Shown here: piece after piece, positions 14,400 to 26,714 of the stretch
How the letters are laid out: every line of letters begins with the position of its first letter
Position numbering within the stretch: the first letter of the stretch is position 1
Source: Ahaetulla prasina
Taxonomy: Eukaryota > Chordata > Lepidosauria > Squamata > Colubridae
DNA: 64,000 nucleotides
Direction: 5' to 3'
NCBI RefSeq assembly: GCF_028640845.1
Contig: NC_080540.1
Location: 262,169,958 to 262,233,957 of the forward strand
Position numbers and translations under genes: made by a program
The notes under the pieces: model-generated
The model's database searches: none
What the model was told of the DNA's origin: nothing
Seen by the model: only the letters and a program-made list of their open reading frames with translations

Positions 14400-15871
14400 T
14401 CTACTCTGCTCTGCTGAAATGAAACTAACTGTTCTTTCCTGCCTTGTGTTTGCTTGTAACTGTTACCACGCTGAAGAAGAATCTGTATTGGTATTGTAAA
14501 TTTATCTTCATGTATTATATGTCTATAAAGAAGTTAATGAATCCTGTTGCATCAGTCTGCCTGTCTATGCTTTCTGGAACAAAATTTCTGAAACAAACTC
14601 TGACAAAGTCTAAATTTCAATTGTATGTTATACATACCGTATAATGTTTTGAAGCCCTAATGTTTCAAAGAAGGCATTTCTGCAGTTCATCTGTGGACAC
14701 TGAGGTTTCTCTACAGTCCCAGTCTGGAAGCACAGAGTCTAGCACAGTGGGGACACTGAAGTCCATTGTTGAAGTAACTGTGGTATCATTCTGAGATGTC
14801 ATTCAGTCTTCTATCCATTTTTGGAGGAGCCTGTTTTCAAAGCCAGTGGAGGCTTCATAGCACAGGGCTTGCCAGTAAACTCTGTCAGCAGCTGCAGCTT
14901 CTCGTTCCCTGTGCTGGATGTCACAGTGGCATTGAGTTTCTTTCAGTATTTTGGTATTGTTTGTGCAGCCACTCCAATGCCATTTTTTCCCCAAACTATG
15001 TTCCATGGAATCTTAGGATGTCATGATTCAGTGACAAAGTAAGTGGGAGAAAAAGCTCATTAAGACAGCCAATTTTCTACTTTTGCCTTTTGATTTGGCT
15101 TCTGGGATTTAAAACTAAATTAGACTAAGATGTTCTCCAGTTTGAAAAAGTGTGAAACACTCTGGTCTAGGGAAATTAGGATTGGGTTTCCCTCCATAAT
15201 TATAGAAGACTTGGGCCACTTGAATATTTTTCCTGATTTATTTTTTTTAGATGGTAGCAAATCTCCACATAACAGACAGGAGGAGACGTGTGGGGGTGTC
15301 GATGAATAACACTAGCTTGATTTTTACAAGGTACATCTAGTTCAGGCAAGAGGAGTCAAACTGTAGCTATTCGTCTTAATTTGGAAATATTGCATCACTT
15401 CTTTCTTTTTATTTTACTTGGCTGAAGAGGAAATAGATGCCTTCTATTATACAAGGGGCAAGGCGAAGATACCTTTCTAAATCTCACTGCTTACTTTGTA
15501 GCTGCCTCAGAGTTTACAAAAGCAGCAGATTTTGAAACAGGACTTTTTCAATATGAGGGAGTTATTCATAAGACAAGTAAACTCTCCATTTTATAGGACA
15601 AAGCAGAAGTCCTGTCAAAGAAAAAGCTGCTCGAGTCACATTCCATCTGAAAATGGAAACCCATCTATGATTCCCTGAAACAGCTTTCTTCAGCGACAAA
15701 AATGACCTCATCACTGTCAGGGTTCCAAGTACAAGCATTAGCTTCATTACCGGAATCCCCTCTGTTTATTGGGATACAAAACACAGTTCTTGCAAGTTGA
15801 AACAGGGACCCTAACCCAAGCTTAGACACTGTGTTGTCTTTTTTTTTAATCTTGTAGAAGTTGCTTTGCTC
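14400..15871. other. Intergenic; possible old LINE relic on the minus strand
   Basis: No host gene recognised. On the minus strand 15006-14803 reads an open stretch containing AAADRVYWQALCYEASTGFE, loosely like the end of a LINE ORF, with further open pieces down to about 14650. Too weak to assign. Confidence 0.3.
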
Positions 15872-15879
15872 CTGTAGTC

Positions 15880-16317
15880 CAAGGGTGTCAAACTGAAGAC
15901 CCGGGGGCCAGATCCAGCCCACAGGGTACTTAGATCTGGCCCAGGGGGCCACCCTAGAAAACAGCAAAGGACTGGCCCGCGGTGCCTCTGCCAGTGAAAA
16001 TGAAGTTTGGGAGGGCCGTGATGGCCTCCTGCTGCTCTCTGGCAGTGAAAACGGAGCTTGGAGGGGCACATGCAACTCCCCCCAGCTCCGTTTTCACTGG
16101 CAGAGGGTGGCTGGGGGCCATCACAGCTCAAAACAGAGCTTGGGAGCCCATTTTCACCAGTAGAGCAATCGGGCCACCACAGACGCCCCTGACATGAGTG
16201 ACATCAAGCTGGCCACTCCCACCCTGACCATGCCCACCCTGGCTACACCCACCCCAGCCCCCAAGGTGAAACACAACCCTGATGCGGCCCTTAATGAAAT
16301 CAAGTTTGACACCCCTG
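15880..16317. mobile_element. hAT-type MITE (family A)
   Basis: Termini CAAGGGTGTCAAACTGAAG and CAAGTTTGACACCCCTG. Flanks CTGTAGTC (15872-15879) and CTATAATT (16318-16325) match at 5 of 8, all differences being transitions, which fits an aged duplication. The interior repeats a unit around GAAAACGGAGCTTGG as in 7945-8303. No transposase. Confidence 0.85.
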
Positions 16318-16325
16318 CTATAATT

Positions 16326-17254
16326 CATATGTCTTTCTAAATATGGTGACATTTTTAATCAGAGGTAACAATAATTATTATGGAAGTATTTCAGAATGCT
16401 GAATTTGACCAAATGACTTAACATTTTCTGGATTTCATTGTGGCCTTGGTCTTCACTAATGTAATGTAACCTGTTGACATTTGAAAAAGCAAAGTCACAG
16501 TGAGGGGTGTTCATTTTAAAGCTTGGGGTAGAAAAGGGGGCACAAAATAATTCTGTCTCTCTGGTGTCTAGTAAGTGTCAACAGCTGAAGATTTAAGAAG
16601 TAAAAGGGAATATTTTGAGCACGCTACCCAGAAAAAAAGAGAAAATAACATTTGTATGCTGCAAGGAAATGGAGTGAATAATTGCTAACCATGATGGCAT
16701 TTCACATGTTGAAAGGCAGCAAATGCCAGCTGTCAAGATTCAATGTCATTCAGGAAGGCCAAAAAGTTTGCAAGGTCTGTTACATCACAGCCAAGCAAGC
16801 CTCAATTTCACACATGCTCATAACCATGCATATACAAAGAGAGGGCGGGGGGAGTGAGAGAGAAATCTTGCGTATACAATGATGTAGAACACTATCATTG
16901 TATCATTATATTACTGTAACTAGTATCAACCAACAGAAAAGGGGATTTAGGATTGTAACTGATAAAAGACATCAACTATATGCTGCTATTTTTAAAAAGT
17001 TGAGTTCTTTGGGATTTTTATAGCATGCCCATACCAGAAATACAGTATAGAATTCTTTTAATCGCACAAGAAGAATATTAAAAAGCTGGAAAAAATGAGA
17101 AAAATTTGCTAATATACTCAAAGGACTGGAATCTTCCCATATCAGAAAGTATTTTTAAAAAAACCACAGTAAGATGAATAATAAAGATGAATTAAACTCT
17201 TTGCAGTGAATTTGAATGGTGAAAGATTCAGTATAGACAGGTCAGAAGAAGTGT
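16326..17254. other. Intergenic, nothing recognised
   Basis: No gene. A short A-rich stretch near 17155-17165. Confidence 0.4.
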
Positions 17255-18290
17255 AGCCAGGGTCTTATTTTCTTTTGAACCCCAAAATAAGGACTTGTCC
17301 TTATTATCGGGGAGGGGGGGGTCTTATTATTTCAGGGATGCAGGAAGCCCCGGGTGGCCTGCACACTCACAGCCGGGAGTCCTGCAGAGAGAGACTCCCT
17401 TCACATTCCGCCATCAAGCCCCACGAGTGGCCCTAAGGCACCAAGCTACCTGAGTGCCTGTCCCCACCACCCGCTCACGTGCTCCCAGGCCTCACCACGT
17501 TGATGTGGGCGAAGCCGGTGAGTACCAGGTCCTTGAGGAGCTCATAGCCAATGCCTATGAGTCATCGGACTGGATGACGATTAGCCCAGACACTTCCTGG
17601 GGAAGGGAGCCTCGCGGGACACTTGCACACCCTCCCTTCCTCCTACAGGTCCAGTTTACTCTTTCCAGGCACCCGGCAGCGAGATACCAGGCAGTTGTGC
17701 CGAGGACAGCCCCAACAGACACAGCTCGGCTGGCCCAGCCATGGCCAATGCTCCTTGCCCATGGCTAAGCTTGGCCGCAGGGGGCCGCCGGGCCTCTGCA
17801 GGAAGTGGTGGTGGCAGCAGCAATACCTGCAACACCTCAGCCATCCCTGAGATCCGTGCCCAGCTGCAGGATGCGCCAGGCCTGATGTTGCACTCCTCCA
17901 TGACTGCCTGCCGTGCATGGAGGCCTCTCTACCGCTGGTGGCTACCCTGCCAAGGGAGCCCTGGGGCAGCAATGCTTGCGCTGGGGCTGCTGTGGCAGGC
18001 GCTCGGTAGCGCAGGCTATGCAGACGCGACGCCTGGGTGAGAGGGGGGTGGGCTGCCACAATGGGGCAGGAGCAGGCCCTCGAAGTCTGCGGGTGACAAA
18101 AGGGCCAGGGGCACAGGAGTTTGCAAGGATGTGGCTGCCTTGGGAGGGTTGGGGGTGTGAGGGACCTGTGTGTGCATGTGTGATGGGGGGGGGTTATTTT
18201 CAAGGGAGGGGGTATATTTAGGCCCACCCCAAAAATCAGTCTTGTCCTTATTTTCGGGACATGTCCTATTTTCAGGGAAACATGGTATTT
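17255..18290. mobile_element. Inverted-repeat DNA element carrying GC-rich captured DNA
   Basis: The left end contains GGGTCTTATTTTC and CCTTATTATCGGGG. The right end contains the inverted match CTTATTTTCGGGACATGTCC and ends TTTTCAGGGAAACATGGTA. These are the termini of a common nonautonomous DNA transposon type, left end truncated. The interior (about 17350-18180) is GC-rich, unlike its surroundings, and contains a UBA2-like exon fragment on the minus strand. The long open frames in the GC-rich part look like composition artefacts. Superfamily uncertain; Tc1/mariner-like by the terminal TA, as inference. Confidence 0.7.
17496..17610 (-). pseudogene. UBA2: UBA2-like first-exon fragment captured in a DNA transposon
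   Basis: The minus strand reads GIGYELLKDLVLTGFAHI (17555 to 17502), then N-V, then GTGAG at 17495, a good splice donor. Human UBA2, the SUMO-activating enzyme subunit, has GIGCELLKNLVLTGFSHI at its nucleotide-binding glycine-rich loop near the N-terminus. Upstream, in a shifted frame, EVSGLIVI resembles the preceding beta strand. A frameshift and a stop (TGA at 17564-17562) break it. Other E1 enzymes (UBA1, UBA3, UBA6) share GxGCELLKN but fit LVLTGF less well. The presence of intron-like sequence after the donor indicates DNA-level capture, not an mRNA copy. Confidence 0.6.
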
Positions 18291-18646
18291 TTTGCTGCCA
18301 TACTTTTTTTTTTGCACTACATAATTACATACTTGGTAATCTACAAGTATTTGAAGCCAAAGTTATATCACAGCCATCCTATAGCTTCTAAATAGAGGTA
18401 ATCCTCGATTTACTATCACAATTGAATCCAACATTTCTGTTGTTACACCTAAACAGGAAGAACAAAATATTCAGTTTAATAACTCCCTTGAACAATGATA
18501 TATTCCATGAAAGCTTTTAGACATGTTTAAATAAGAACCCTTTTAACTTTAACATCAGGTTACTAAAGATAATGTAACACAATCTCTCTTGGAATGATAT
18601 TGGGTTTTATGCTGGTAGCTACATTCAGGGCAACATTATGAGTTTG
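18291..18646. other. Intergenic, nothing recognised
   Basis: No gene or nameable repeat. Confidence 0.4.
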
Positions 18647-19625
18647 AGTATTTTTATTTATTTTATTTTATTTTCATCAAGCATGTATTTTATGACAGAT
18701 ACAAGTGTAAACGTAATTATAAACACATGTAAAGGGTATGAATAAAAGAAAACATTAGGACAGGGACAGTAGGCATGCTGGTGCGCTTACGCACACCCCT
18801 TACAGACCTCTTAGGAATGGGGTGAGGTCTACAGTAGAGAGTCTAAGGTTAAAGTTTTGTGGATTTGGGGAAGAAACCACAGTCAGGTAGTGCATTCCAG
18901 GCGTTGACAACTCTGTTACTGAAGTCATATTTTCTGCAGTCTAGTATGGATCAGTATACCATGAGTTTGTATCTATTGTGTGTTCTTGTATTGTTTTGGT
19001 TGAAGCTGAAGTATTCATTGGCTGGTAGGCCATTATAGCAGATGATTTTATGTACTATGCTTAGGTCAGATAAAAGACAGCGAAGTTCTAAGTTGTCTAA
19101 GTCCAAAATTTCGAGTCCGGTGGCATAAGGTATTTTGTTGCGAGCAGAGGAGTGGAGGACTCTTCTTGTGAAATATCTCTGGACTCATTCAATTGTATTA
19201 ATGCCTATATGCAGTGTGGGTTCCAGACAGATGAGCTGTATTCAAGAATTGGTCTAGCAAAAGTTTTCTATGCCCTAGTTTGCAGTTCAGTATTACCGGA
19301 GAAGAAACTACGCAAGATTAGGTTAACAACTCTTAATGCTTTTTTAGCAATGCTGTTACAGTGAGCTCTGGCACTTAGATCATTTGAGATGAGTACTCCA
19401 AAGTCTTTGACAGAGTGAGGGTCATCTGTTAGTATCCATCCAGCTTGTATTGTGAGTGAGGGTCATCTAAGTCGTATCCATCCAGCTTGTATTTTGTGTT
19501 CTGATTTTGTTTTGCCAATGTGTAAGACAGAGCATTGGTTGGTTGAAATTTGGAGCTGCTAATTGTTTGACCATTCTGATTCATAGTCAAGGTCTTTTTG
19601 TAGAGTAGTAGCATTGTCAGTGGAA
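18647..19625 (-). mobile_element. 5'-truncated CR1/Rex-like LINE, minus strand
   Basis: On the minus strand, from about 19500 down, broken frames read DDPHSVKDFGVLISNDLSA, RAHCNSIAKKALRVVN, RRVLHSSARNKIPYATGLEI and VVNAWNALPD, the region after the RT palm in non-LTR elements of the CR1/Rex/L2 assemblage. The 3' end at about 18650 is an AAATAAAATAAA-type tail. A tandem duplication of about 32 bp sits near 19431-19495 (ATCCATCCAGCTTGTATT twice). Several stops: dead. The same 3'-end sequence recurs at 48485-48640. Confidence 0.8.
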
Positions 19626-22600
19626 ATAAAAAACAAACAAACCAAGAAATCTTTGCTCCCATCCTTCCAGATTCAACTAGGCAAGAAAGACATAAAATAT
19701 TGTGAAGTACAATATTCTTCAAAAAATTGAATAATATTAATGGAAAGTTATGTGTAGATGTAGAACAACAATTAAGATTTTAGGAAACTCCCATTTATCG
19801 TATTTCAGGTTCTCTTGTAATCAGAGGATTATTGTCCACTAGTTGTCTTCTTGTCTCATTGAATTATGGTTGTAACTGGCAAGAGTTATTGACTTAGAGA
19901 ACTAGTAATTGTTCCCCCTACAAACTTTTAATTCTCAAGAATTATAGAGAGAGTCGGCTTGCTGATTGGTTAAGATACTCCCTTGGCCTAAAAGTTGCTT
20001 GGTGTCTTTCATCCATTCACACCCTCTGTTTAACTCATCTCAAAAGTATGTTGCTGTGGGGAAAACGGGAACAGGGAGCATTATATACACTGCTTTGAGT
20101 TGTGCATAATAAAGGCAGGATATATATATCTAATAAAGTAAGTAAAAAGGGATCCTTGAAACATTATCCCATGTCCAACACTGTCAGCTTTTGACAGAGT
20201 AAAGCAACTACCTCAGGCTCAAGTGCTAGAAGATACCAGGAGCTGTCCCATCTGAATTCCTTCTGCTGGAGAAGAAAAATGTACATCCTACACATCCCTT
20301 AAAATGGCCTCTAGGATGCTGCTATTTCATCAGCATTTTTTTAAAATAACTTGCACTCTGGTTATATGGAGTCAGGAAATATGCTTTTGCTTTTTGCTTC
20401 AGGCCATAAAAGTCTCTTGGGATGTCCTCCCTTGATCTATCTAGTTTGGATGAATCCACTGCAGGACAATATGACTACCTTTGTAATGTGTTCAAAATTC
20501 AAGTGCTAATCAAAACTGATGCTCAGTTAAAAGGCTTTCCTATTAAACATTGAATCTCAGAAGTGTACTTCACTCTCATGTGTGTTTTCCCCTTAATGAA
20601 CAGGTAATATTTTTCTATTATAACTGGATAAGGCAGAAATGGACAATCTCAATGTTTAATATAATGCAATAGTGAAACAGAGCTGCTACAATAAATCAAG
20701 GAATATAGAATGCAAGCAAAAGGTGCTACCACTTTTTATTGTATTTTGGTCTGCAGAAACTACTTTTTTAGATTGCAGCTCTAATCAGTTCTAGCGCTAG
20801 GCACAGGTTTTTAAAAAAATGATCATACCTTGACGATCAGATAGAAAATCTTGCAGAATAACAAGCAGTTTCAAGCTTGTTTTAAACTTCCCAACATTAT
20901 GGATTGTTCAAAATCTGATCTTTCTGCCATCAGTATGCATGTTATGTTCAACTATCTATGCAGACTCAAAAAATGACGTACTCTAGCTGAACAGCAACAT
21001 CCAGATTGACCTTCAGCTGCAAAATCCATTTACTAGAATTTACTAGAATTATTGGGCATGAAGCAAATTCAAGTGTTTGGATGTGGGCAGATTACTATCC
21101 AAGCCTTTAGGAATTAATTAAAGAAAAGCTTTTTTTTTCTAGGAACGTTTTAGCTGAGTATGAATAGCACTTTAGTCTATGGTTTTATTAAGTATGTTTT
21201 GTTGTTAAACTATAAATGGCATTTGCTTTAAAGTCCACATTTCAAACTTAGGCTGAACATTTATTTTTAAAATAATGTGTTAAAATGTGTGTGCTGCCTA
21301 CTCTTTCAATATTGTATTGTATGAGGTATCAGCAATCCCTTGTAAATGAAAATTGATTTGACCTACTAACTCTCAGAGTTAAATGTCATACTGACTTAAA
21401 TGTATGGCTGCATTTAGGCAACACAGTCAAGTCAGCCAGTTTTAGTACAACATGATTAACACATCCAGGCTGCCTGGCTAGTCTATGATTCAGTGTCTCA
21501 TGCATACAAAGAACTGGGTTAAATGTGTAGACCAAAGCTAATTGAACCATAGTTAGATATCTTATATGAACACAGCTTTTGAGATGCCATCCAGCATTAG
21601 GCAGAGAAAGCCACAACTGGGTCAACGAATACACTTGGAAGAAACATGTTCAACCTCAGGTGTAGTCACTCTATGAATACCATCCATATACAATATCCTT
21701 CATGAAATTGCATTTCTTTTCAAATCTTTCTTGTAGCTAACACAATTGTTTATTCAGTCTTAAGTACAGCAGTCCAAGGATTGTACAGTATATTTTTGTG
21801 CACTTGAACTGACATATATTAAGTCCCCAAGGAAGAGAAGTATCGGGTCTGCATTTGGATAAAATTAATAGATTAGATGTTTATTTTTTAATTACTGTAA
21901 CCATGAAATTATAAACCAGGAAGAATTACCAAAAGCTGGGCTTTGACTGAGATGAGTTGTGATGATAATGAATAAACTCAGGACCTTGAAATGTAAAGAA
22001 AAAAGCATGTATTTGCAGGCTTTGTTGAAGATTGTAGTGTTTTGAGGAACAATGCCATGTTCCTCAAATGCCTCAAACAATGCCAAGCATTCCCCTTTTG
22101 TATGGCATGGTTTTTGAAGATTGGTTTTTACCTTTAAATCCCTCCCCCATTGTTTTCTCAGAAGCTCTAGAATTTTAATAAGGAATAGAACTTCAGATAG
22201 CAATTAGTGTGACAGTTACCATCCAATTATAAAATGCATTCACCATTAAGTGAACTTCTGGTACATTTGGAAATGAATGACATGATATCAAATATCCAAA
22301 TAAGAGAAGTAGCATATTTGGCTAAAAAAAGCTATTATAATGATTGTTTCATTATTTTTAAAAAAATTCTTTTTAAGTAAAGGGAAAATAGACAGTTCTA
22401 AGCATGGTAACATATATCTAGGTACAGTCTGAAATGGGCTGTACAATATTCAACTGGACAGATGTTTGCTTGGCCTGCTTTTTTTAAGGAACCCAAACTG
22501 TCAGTGATGATTATAGCAGAATTGTGATCTTCTGTGTTTTAAAGCAGAAAGAGAAGAAAAGTTTGGAGTTCCTCAGAAACGCTACTTACATCACCCTATC

Positions 22601-24527
22601 TTTCCTCCTGACTTTTACTAGATCATTGGCAAAATGCATCTTCGCTCTGTTATTCTCAGTTGCCTTCTTCTCCCTGCCTGGGAAGGCAATGATACATCTT
22701 GCCCTTACAGTTGATTAAAATGGTGCTATCGGATAGGGGCTGTAGCAGGATGCTGTGACATATTTCTCACACATTTCTATAAAGAAAACACATGGCTTAC
22801 CCACATGTTGTAACTGGGCAAATGAGAAATAATACCATATAGTTGTTAAGGTATTAGATGGAACATGGGGAGAGCTACATTCAAGTCCACCTTCACCCCC
22901 AAAAGCTTCCAGGGTAATCAATCACTCTCAAACTAACTTGGTTTACTGGGATGTTCCTGTGGAAGAAAGAAATACTCTATGTGCACCTTGAACTCATAAA
23001 GGAAAAGCTAGATATAAATCCAGTGCAGATATGTGAGATGTCATCGTCCTGAGTGGAATGCTTCCATTACTGTGAATTTCTTCTTAGTGTCAAAAACTGG
23101 TTTTCAAGCAACAGCCTTGTCATGTTGCAACAACTGACCGCTAAGGCACTGAAAATTGAGAATAGCCTCTACAGGGATATTTCTTAACAAGACTGACATC
23201 ATTTTGCTATATTCTCCTTCAAGAATATAGCACCTCAATAAGAGCAAAAGCCTTGGAAAGAAAAGGAATACGAAAGCTACCCTAGCTACTGTCATTCATT
23301 CAGTTTTAATCCTTTATTTTTGTTCAGTTATGATTAGTTAGGTCTGGATCCAGAGCCTCAAAAGCTCAGGCAACGGATAGCTGAGAACATAGTGTTTCCT
23401 TCAAGCTTCAGATTTAATCATTCAAGCCAGCCAAAGCATTTCACCTGAAAATAGTATTTTCAAGCTATCTATTAATTTCTTGAAATTTATCAATCCAGCA
23501 AGGATTTCTGGTTAATGAACATGATCTGCTCTGATTAATCGGAGACTTTATTCCTGAATTGACAAAGCTACCAGGAAAAGGTGATTTCCCCATCTTATGA
23601 TAGTTCTAGCAGATTTTGCATAATAATTGGGATGCTGAATGAGAAAAAAGCAAAGTGGTAGTCTAATTTTTCAGCTGAGAAAAGGGAACTTGGTAAAGAC
23701 AATCACTTCTGAAGACTAATGAGTGGGATTCTTTCTTAGCACTAGAATTCAGCACTTAATCCTTAAATGAGGTCATAAAATGCCATCGTTCTAAAACTTC
23801 TCATGGTTCCATATAATTAATGGAACAGTGGAATCAACTGACGGAAAAGATGCAAATTCCAGGTTATAGAAATCCAGTTTATTACTAAGTAAAGTGTCGT
23901 TTAACTCATGATCAACTCTTGATGTCTTCATGGATGTGCCCTCATGTCTTCTTGGTACCAGTACACAAATGCATTACCCATTTCTTCTGGGATTTTTCTG
24001 ATTTCCCAGTTTAGCCTAAAGTCTCAGGGCACGTCTGATCTTGTATCCCCACTGTATGACATGACAATACAAAATAACTGTATTTTCTTTAATAAGTTAT
24101 TTTCAGTTATTTAAAAAAATTACATGCACACTTTAGTAAATCGGTGTGTATTTTAATTTGGATACTGAACAACTTCAAGTGACACTGGGCAGCTGACAAA
24201 TAGTAAAATAAAAACCCAAACCAAACCATAAACAAGATTATTTATAATATCAACACTGTATTATAACTGTGATATATAGAAACATAAAACAGCAATGGCA
24301 AACACATTCAAGGAGCCCCATCAATGTCACCTCAAGGCCTGGGAGAATGACCATTTTTCAAGACCTTAAGGAACATCATCACGATGGGAGCCACATAGAT
24401 TTTTAGGAGGGATTTCTTCCCAAAGGACAGGTACTAAAACAAAGAAGGCATTCTTCCTAGGACCAGATAGATGAGATTGTTTAATAGAAGGGACTCAAGC
24501 TGTGCCATTTCTGCCAAAATATATTGG
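19626..24527. other. Long intergenic stretch without recognised gene
   Basis: AT-rich. A possible SINE/LINE tail remnant at 20060-20145 (CACTGCTTTGAGTTGTGC then AATAAAGGCAGGATATA). Short open frames have no recognisable motif. Old repeats or conserved noncoding elements could be present but I cannot identify them by eye. Confidence 0.45.
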
Positions 24528-24535
24528 CCTGCCAT

Positions 24536-24824
24536 CAGTGGTGAAATCCAATTTTTTTTTTACTACTGGTTCTGTGGGCATGGCTTTGTGGGCATGGTGT
24601 GGCTTCATGGTAGGGAAGGATACTGTAAAATCTCCATTCCCACTCCACTCCAGGGGAAGGATACTGCAAAATCCCCATTCCCTCCCCACTCCTTGGGGAA
24701 GGCTATTGTAAAATCTCCATTCCCACCCCACTGTGGGGCAAACCAGAGGTGGTATTTGCTGGTTCTCTGAACTACTCAAAATTTCCGCTACTGGTTCTCC
24801 AGAATCTGCTGGATTTCACCCCTG
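24536..24824 (+). mobile_element. hAT-type MITE (family B)
   Basis: Termini CAGTGGTGAAATCCAA and CTGGATTTCACCCCTG. Flanks CCTGCCAT (24528-24535) and CCTGGCAG (24825-24832) match at 6 of 8. Inside, a unit of about 50 bp with GGGAAGGATACTG and AAATCTCCATTCCC is repeated three times. Confidence 0.87.
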
Positions 24825-25312
24825 CCTGGCAGAAAGCTAGCATCTTGAATTATAATTGGAAGCCAACTGGCTACTAGTGTAATACATGGAGCAGACATGT
24901 CACCTGGGCATACTAAGGCATGTCCATTACTGCCCACATGGCTAGACTACCTGAAGCTTCTAAGGGATTTTCAAGGGCAGTCTCATGTACAGTGCATTGT
25001 AAAAGTCAAGCCTTGAGATTACCAGGTTATGAGTAACTGTATTATTGTATTTATATATCATTTTTTCCTTGGAAGATCAGGGCACCATGTGTGTGTGCGA
25101 TTTTACAATTATAGTGACAATCCTATAAGGTGTATTAGGATAAGTATGGATGATTAAAGCAAAGTTACTAAATATGCCCTACTTCTTAAATCTGGGACTC
25201 CCAATTCTTGCCCCAAACATTAACTGCTATACGATAAACATAAATGCTTTATTAAATTTAAAATAAGTAAAAAGATGTTATGAATACCTCATAAGTAGGA
25301 AACTATGTACTA

Positions 25313-25981
25313 CAGGTAGTCCTTGACATACGACCACAACTGAGACTAAAATTTCTGTGCTAAGCAAGACAGTCGTTCTGCACTAAGCAAGACAGTGATT
25401 GAGTTTTTCCCCATTTTACAACCTTTCCTACCATAGTTGGGCCGTGGTGGCTCAGGCTGTAAGATAGCCTGTTATTAAAACACAGTAGCCTGCAATTACT
25501 GCAGGCTCGAATCCCACCAGGCCCAAGGTTGACTCAACCTTCCATCCTTTATAAGGTAGGTAAAATGGGGACCCAGATTGTTGGTGGGGCAATAAGTTGA
25601 CTTTGTAAATATACAAATAGAATGAGACTATTGCCTTACACACTGTAAGCCGCCCTGAGTCTTCGGAGAAGGGCGGGATATAAATGTAAATAAAAAAAAA
25701 ATAGTTAAGTGAATCACAGGAGTTAAATAACACAGTTATTAAGTGAATCTAGTTTCCCCATTGACTTTGCTTGTCAGAAGGTCACAAATGGTGATCATAT
25801 AACCCTGGGACACTGCAATCGTCATAAATATGGACCAGTTGCCAAGTATCCAAATTTTGATCAAGTGACTATAGGGATGCTGCAATAATCATAAGTGTGA
25901 AAAACTGTCATGTCACTTTTTCAGTGCCGTTGTAACTTTGAATGGCCACTAAATGAATGACTGTAATTCAAGGATCATCTG
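25313..25981. mobile_element. TA-flanked inverted-repeat element interrupted by a SINE
   Basis: The left end CAGGTAGTCCTTGACATACG and the right end GTAATTCAAGGATCATCTG are imperfect inverted repeats, each bordered by TA (25311-25312, 25982-25983), as in Tc1/mariner-type MITEs. No transposase. A SINE at 25439-25702 splits it; a fragment of the same family is at 10855-10978. Confidence 0.75.
25439..25702 (+). repeat. tRNA-derived SINE with LINE-type 3' end, plus strand
   Basis: A-box region GTGGTGGCTCAGGCTG, B box GGCTCGAATCC at 25504-25514, body GGGACCCAGATTGTTGG, 3' domain GCCGCCCTGAGTCTTCGGAG and an A-rich tail. Bordered by ATAGTT on the left (25433-25438) and again after the tail, a short target duplication. 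The 3' domain is shared with the L2-like LINE 3' ends in this window, which suggests that LINE mobilises it. Confidence 0.9.
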
Positions 25982-25983
25982 TA

Positions 25984-26714
25984 TTCATTTTGTCAGGATT
26001 ATCCATGCAATATGTCACTGTCTAGCCAGGAACATCTAAGAAAATCATTGCATTTGATGGCTGAAATAGCCAATTCTACCTTTAAGATTTTCTAATTCAG
26101 TAATTTATGTTTTTCCTATTCTTACATGCAGCACTATGTAAAGAATTATACAAAGTGCCTTCACCAACTCTGACAACTTTTCTTGTAAACAGATCAAAAT
26201 GGAATCAAATGCTAGGTTACCATGTTGTGTAATGGTGTTTCACAAGGGCTTGCTGATGAAAGCGGAGTGATAGTTACTTGAAGTAATTTCCACTCCTTCC
26301 CCCTTTTTTCCTGAGTCATGTTAATTGTTATCTGCTCACTGCCAGGAGAGGCAAAACCAGCTGGGCACAGCCCTCATCCAGATACCACACAAGGCAAGGA
26401 TTCATACAACTTGAAGAAAGAAAAGGAGAATACCTGCTTTCATAGGAAGTGTCTGGTTTTGTGCATTTGTGTGTAACATATTTCTTTTTAAGCAAGCAGT
26501 TTCAGCTAACTTCTGCATTTTGATAAATTTCCTTTAAAATGTGCTCATAATGCAATATTGCAATATTTGGCCTTATGAAGTGGCTTAAAATTTATCAGGC
26601 AAGAAATGATTTCCTTGAAAAGAACTTGACAAATTAAAAATTTAAACAAAGCCAAGAAACAAGTTCAGAGGTACTCCAAAATGAACCCACTAAGAAGTCT
26701 ATATGGGCTTGTCC
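25984..26714. other. Intergenic, nothing recognised
   Basis: No gene. An AP-1-like TGAGTCA occurs near 26312, but in isolation it means little. Confidence 0.4.

Noticed and set aside
14650..15010. Host retropseudogene on the minus strand
   Set aside because: The open stretch with AAADRVYWQALCYEASTGFE is suggestive of a LINE end but too decayed, with no poly-A or flanking duplication found. Left unassigned.
17643..18317. 224-codon minus-strand open frame in GC-rich DNA
   Set aside because: It runs through a transposon terminus into the GC-rich interior, has low-complexity Pro/Cys/His runs and no domain. The UBA2-like part is in a different frame. Composition artefact.
25504..25514. Possible tRNA gene because of a B box and A box
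   Set aside because: No cloverleaf; the boxes belong to a SINE with LINE-type tail and target duplication. The same holds for 32261 and 48757.
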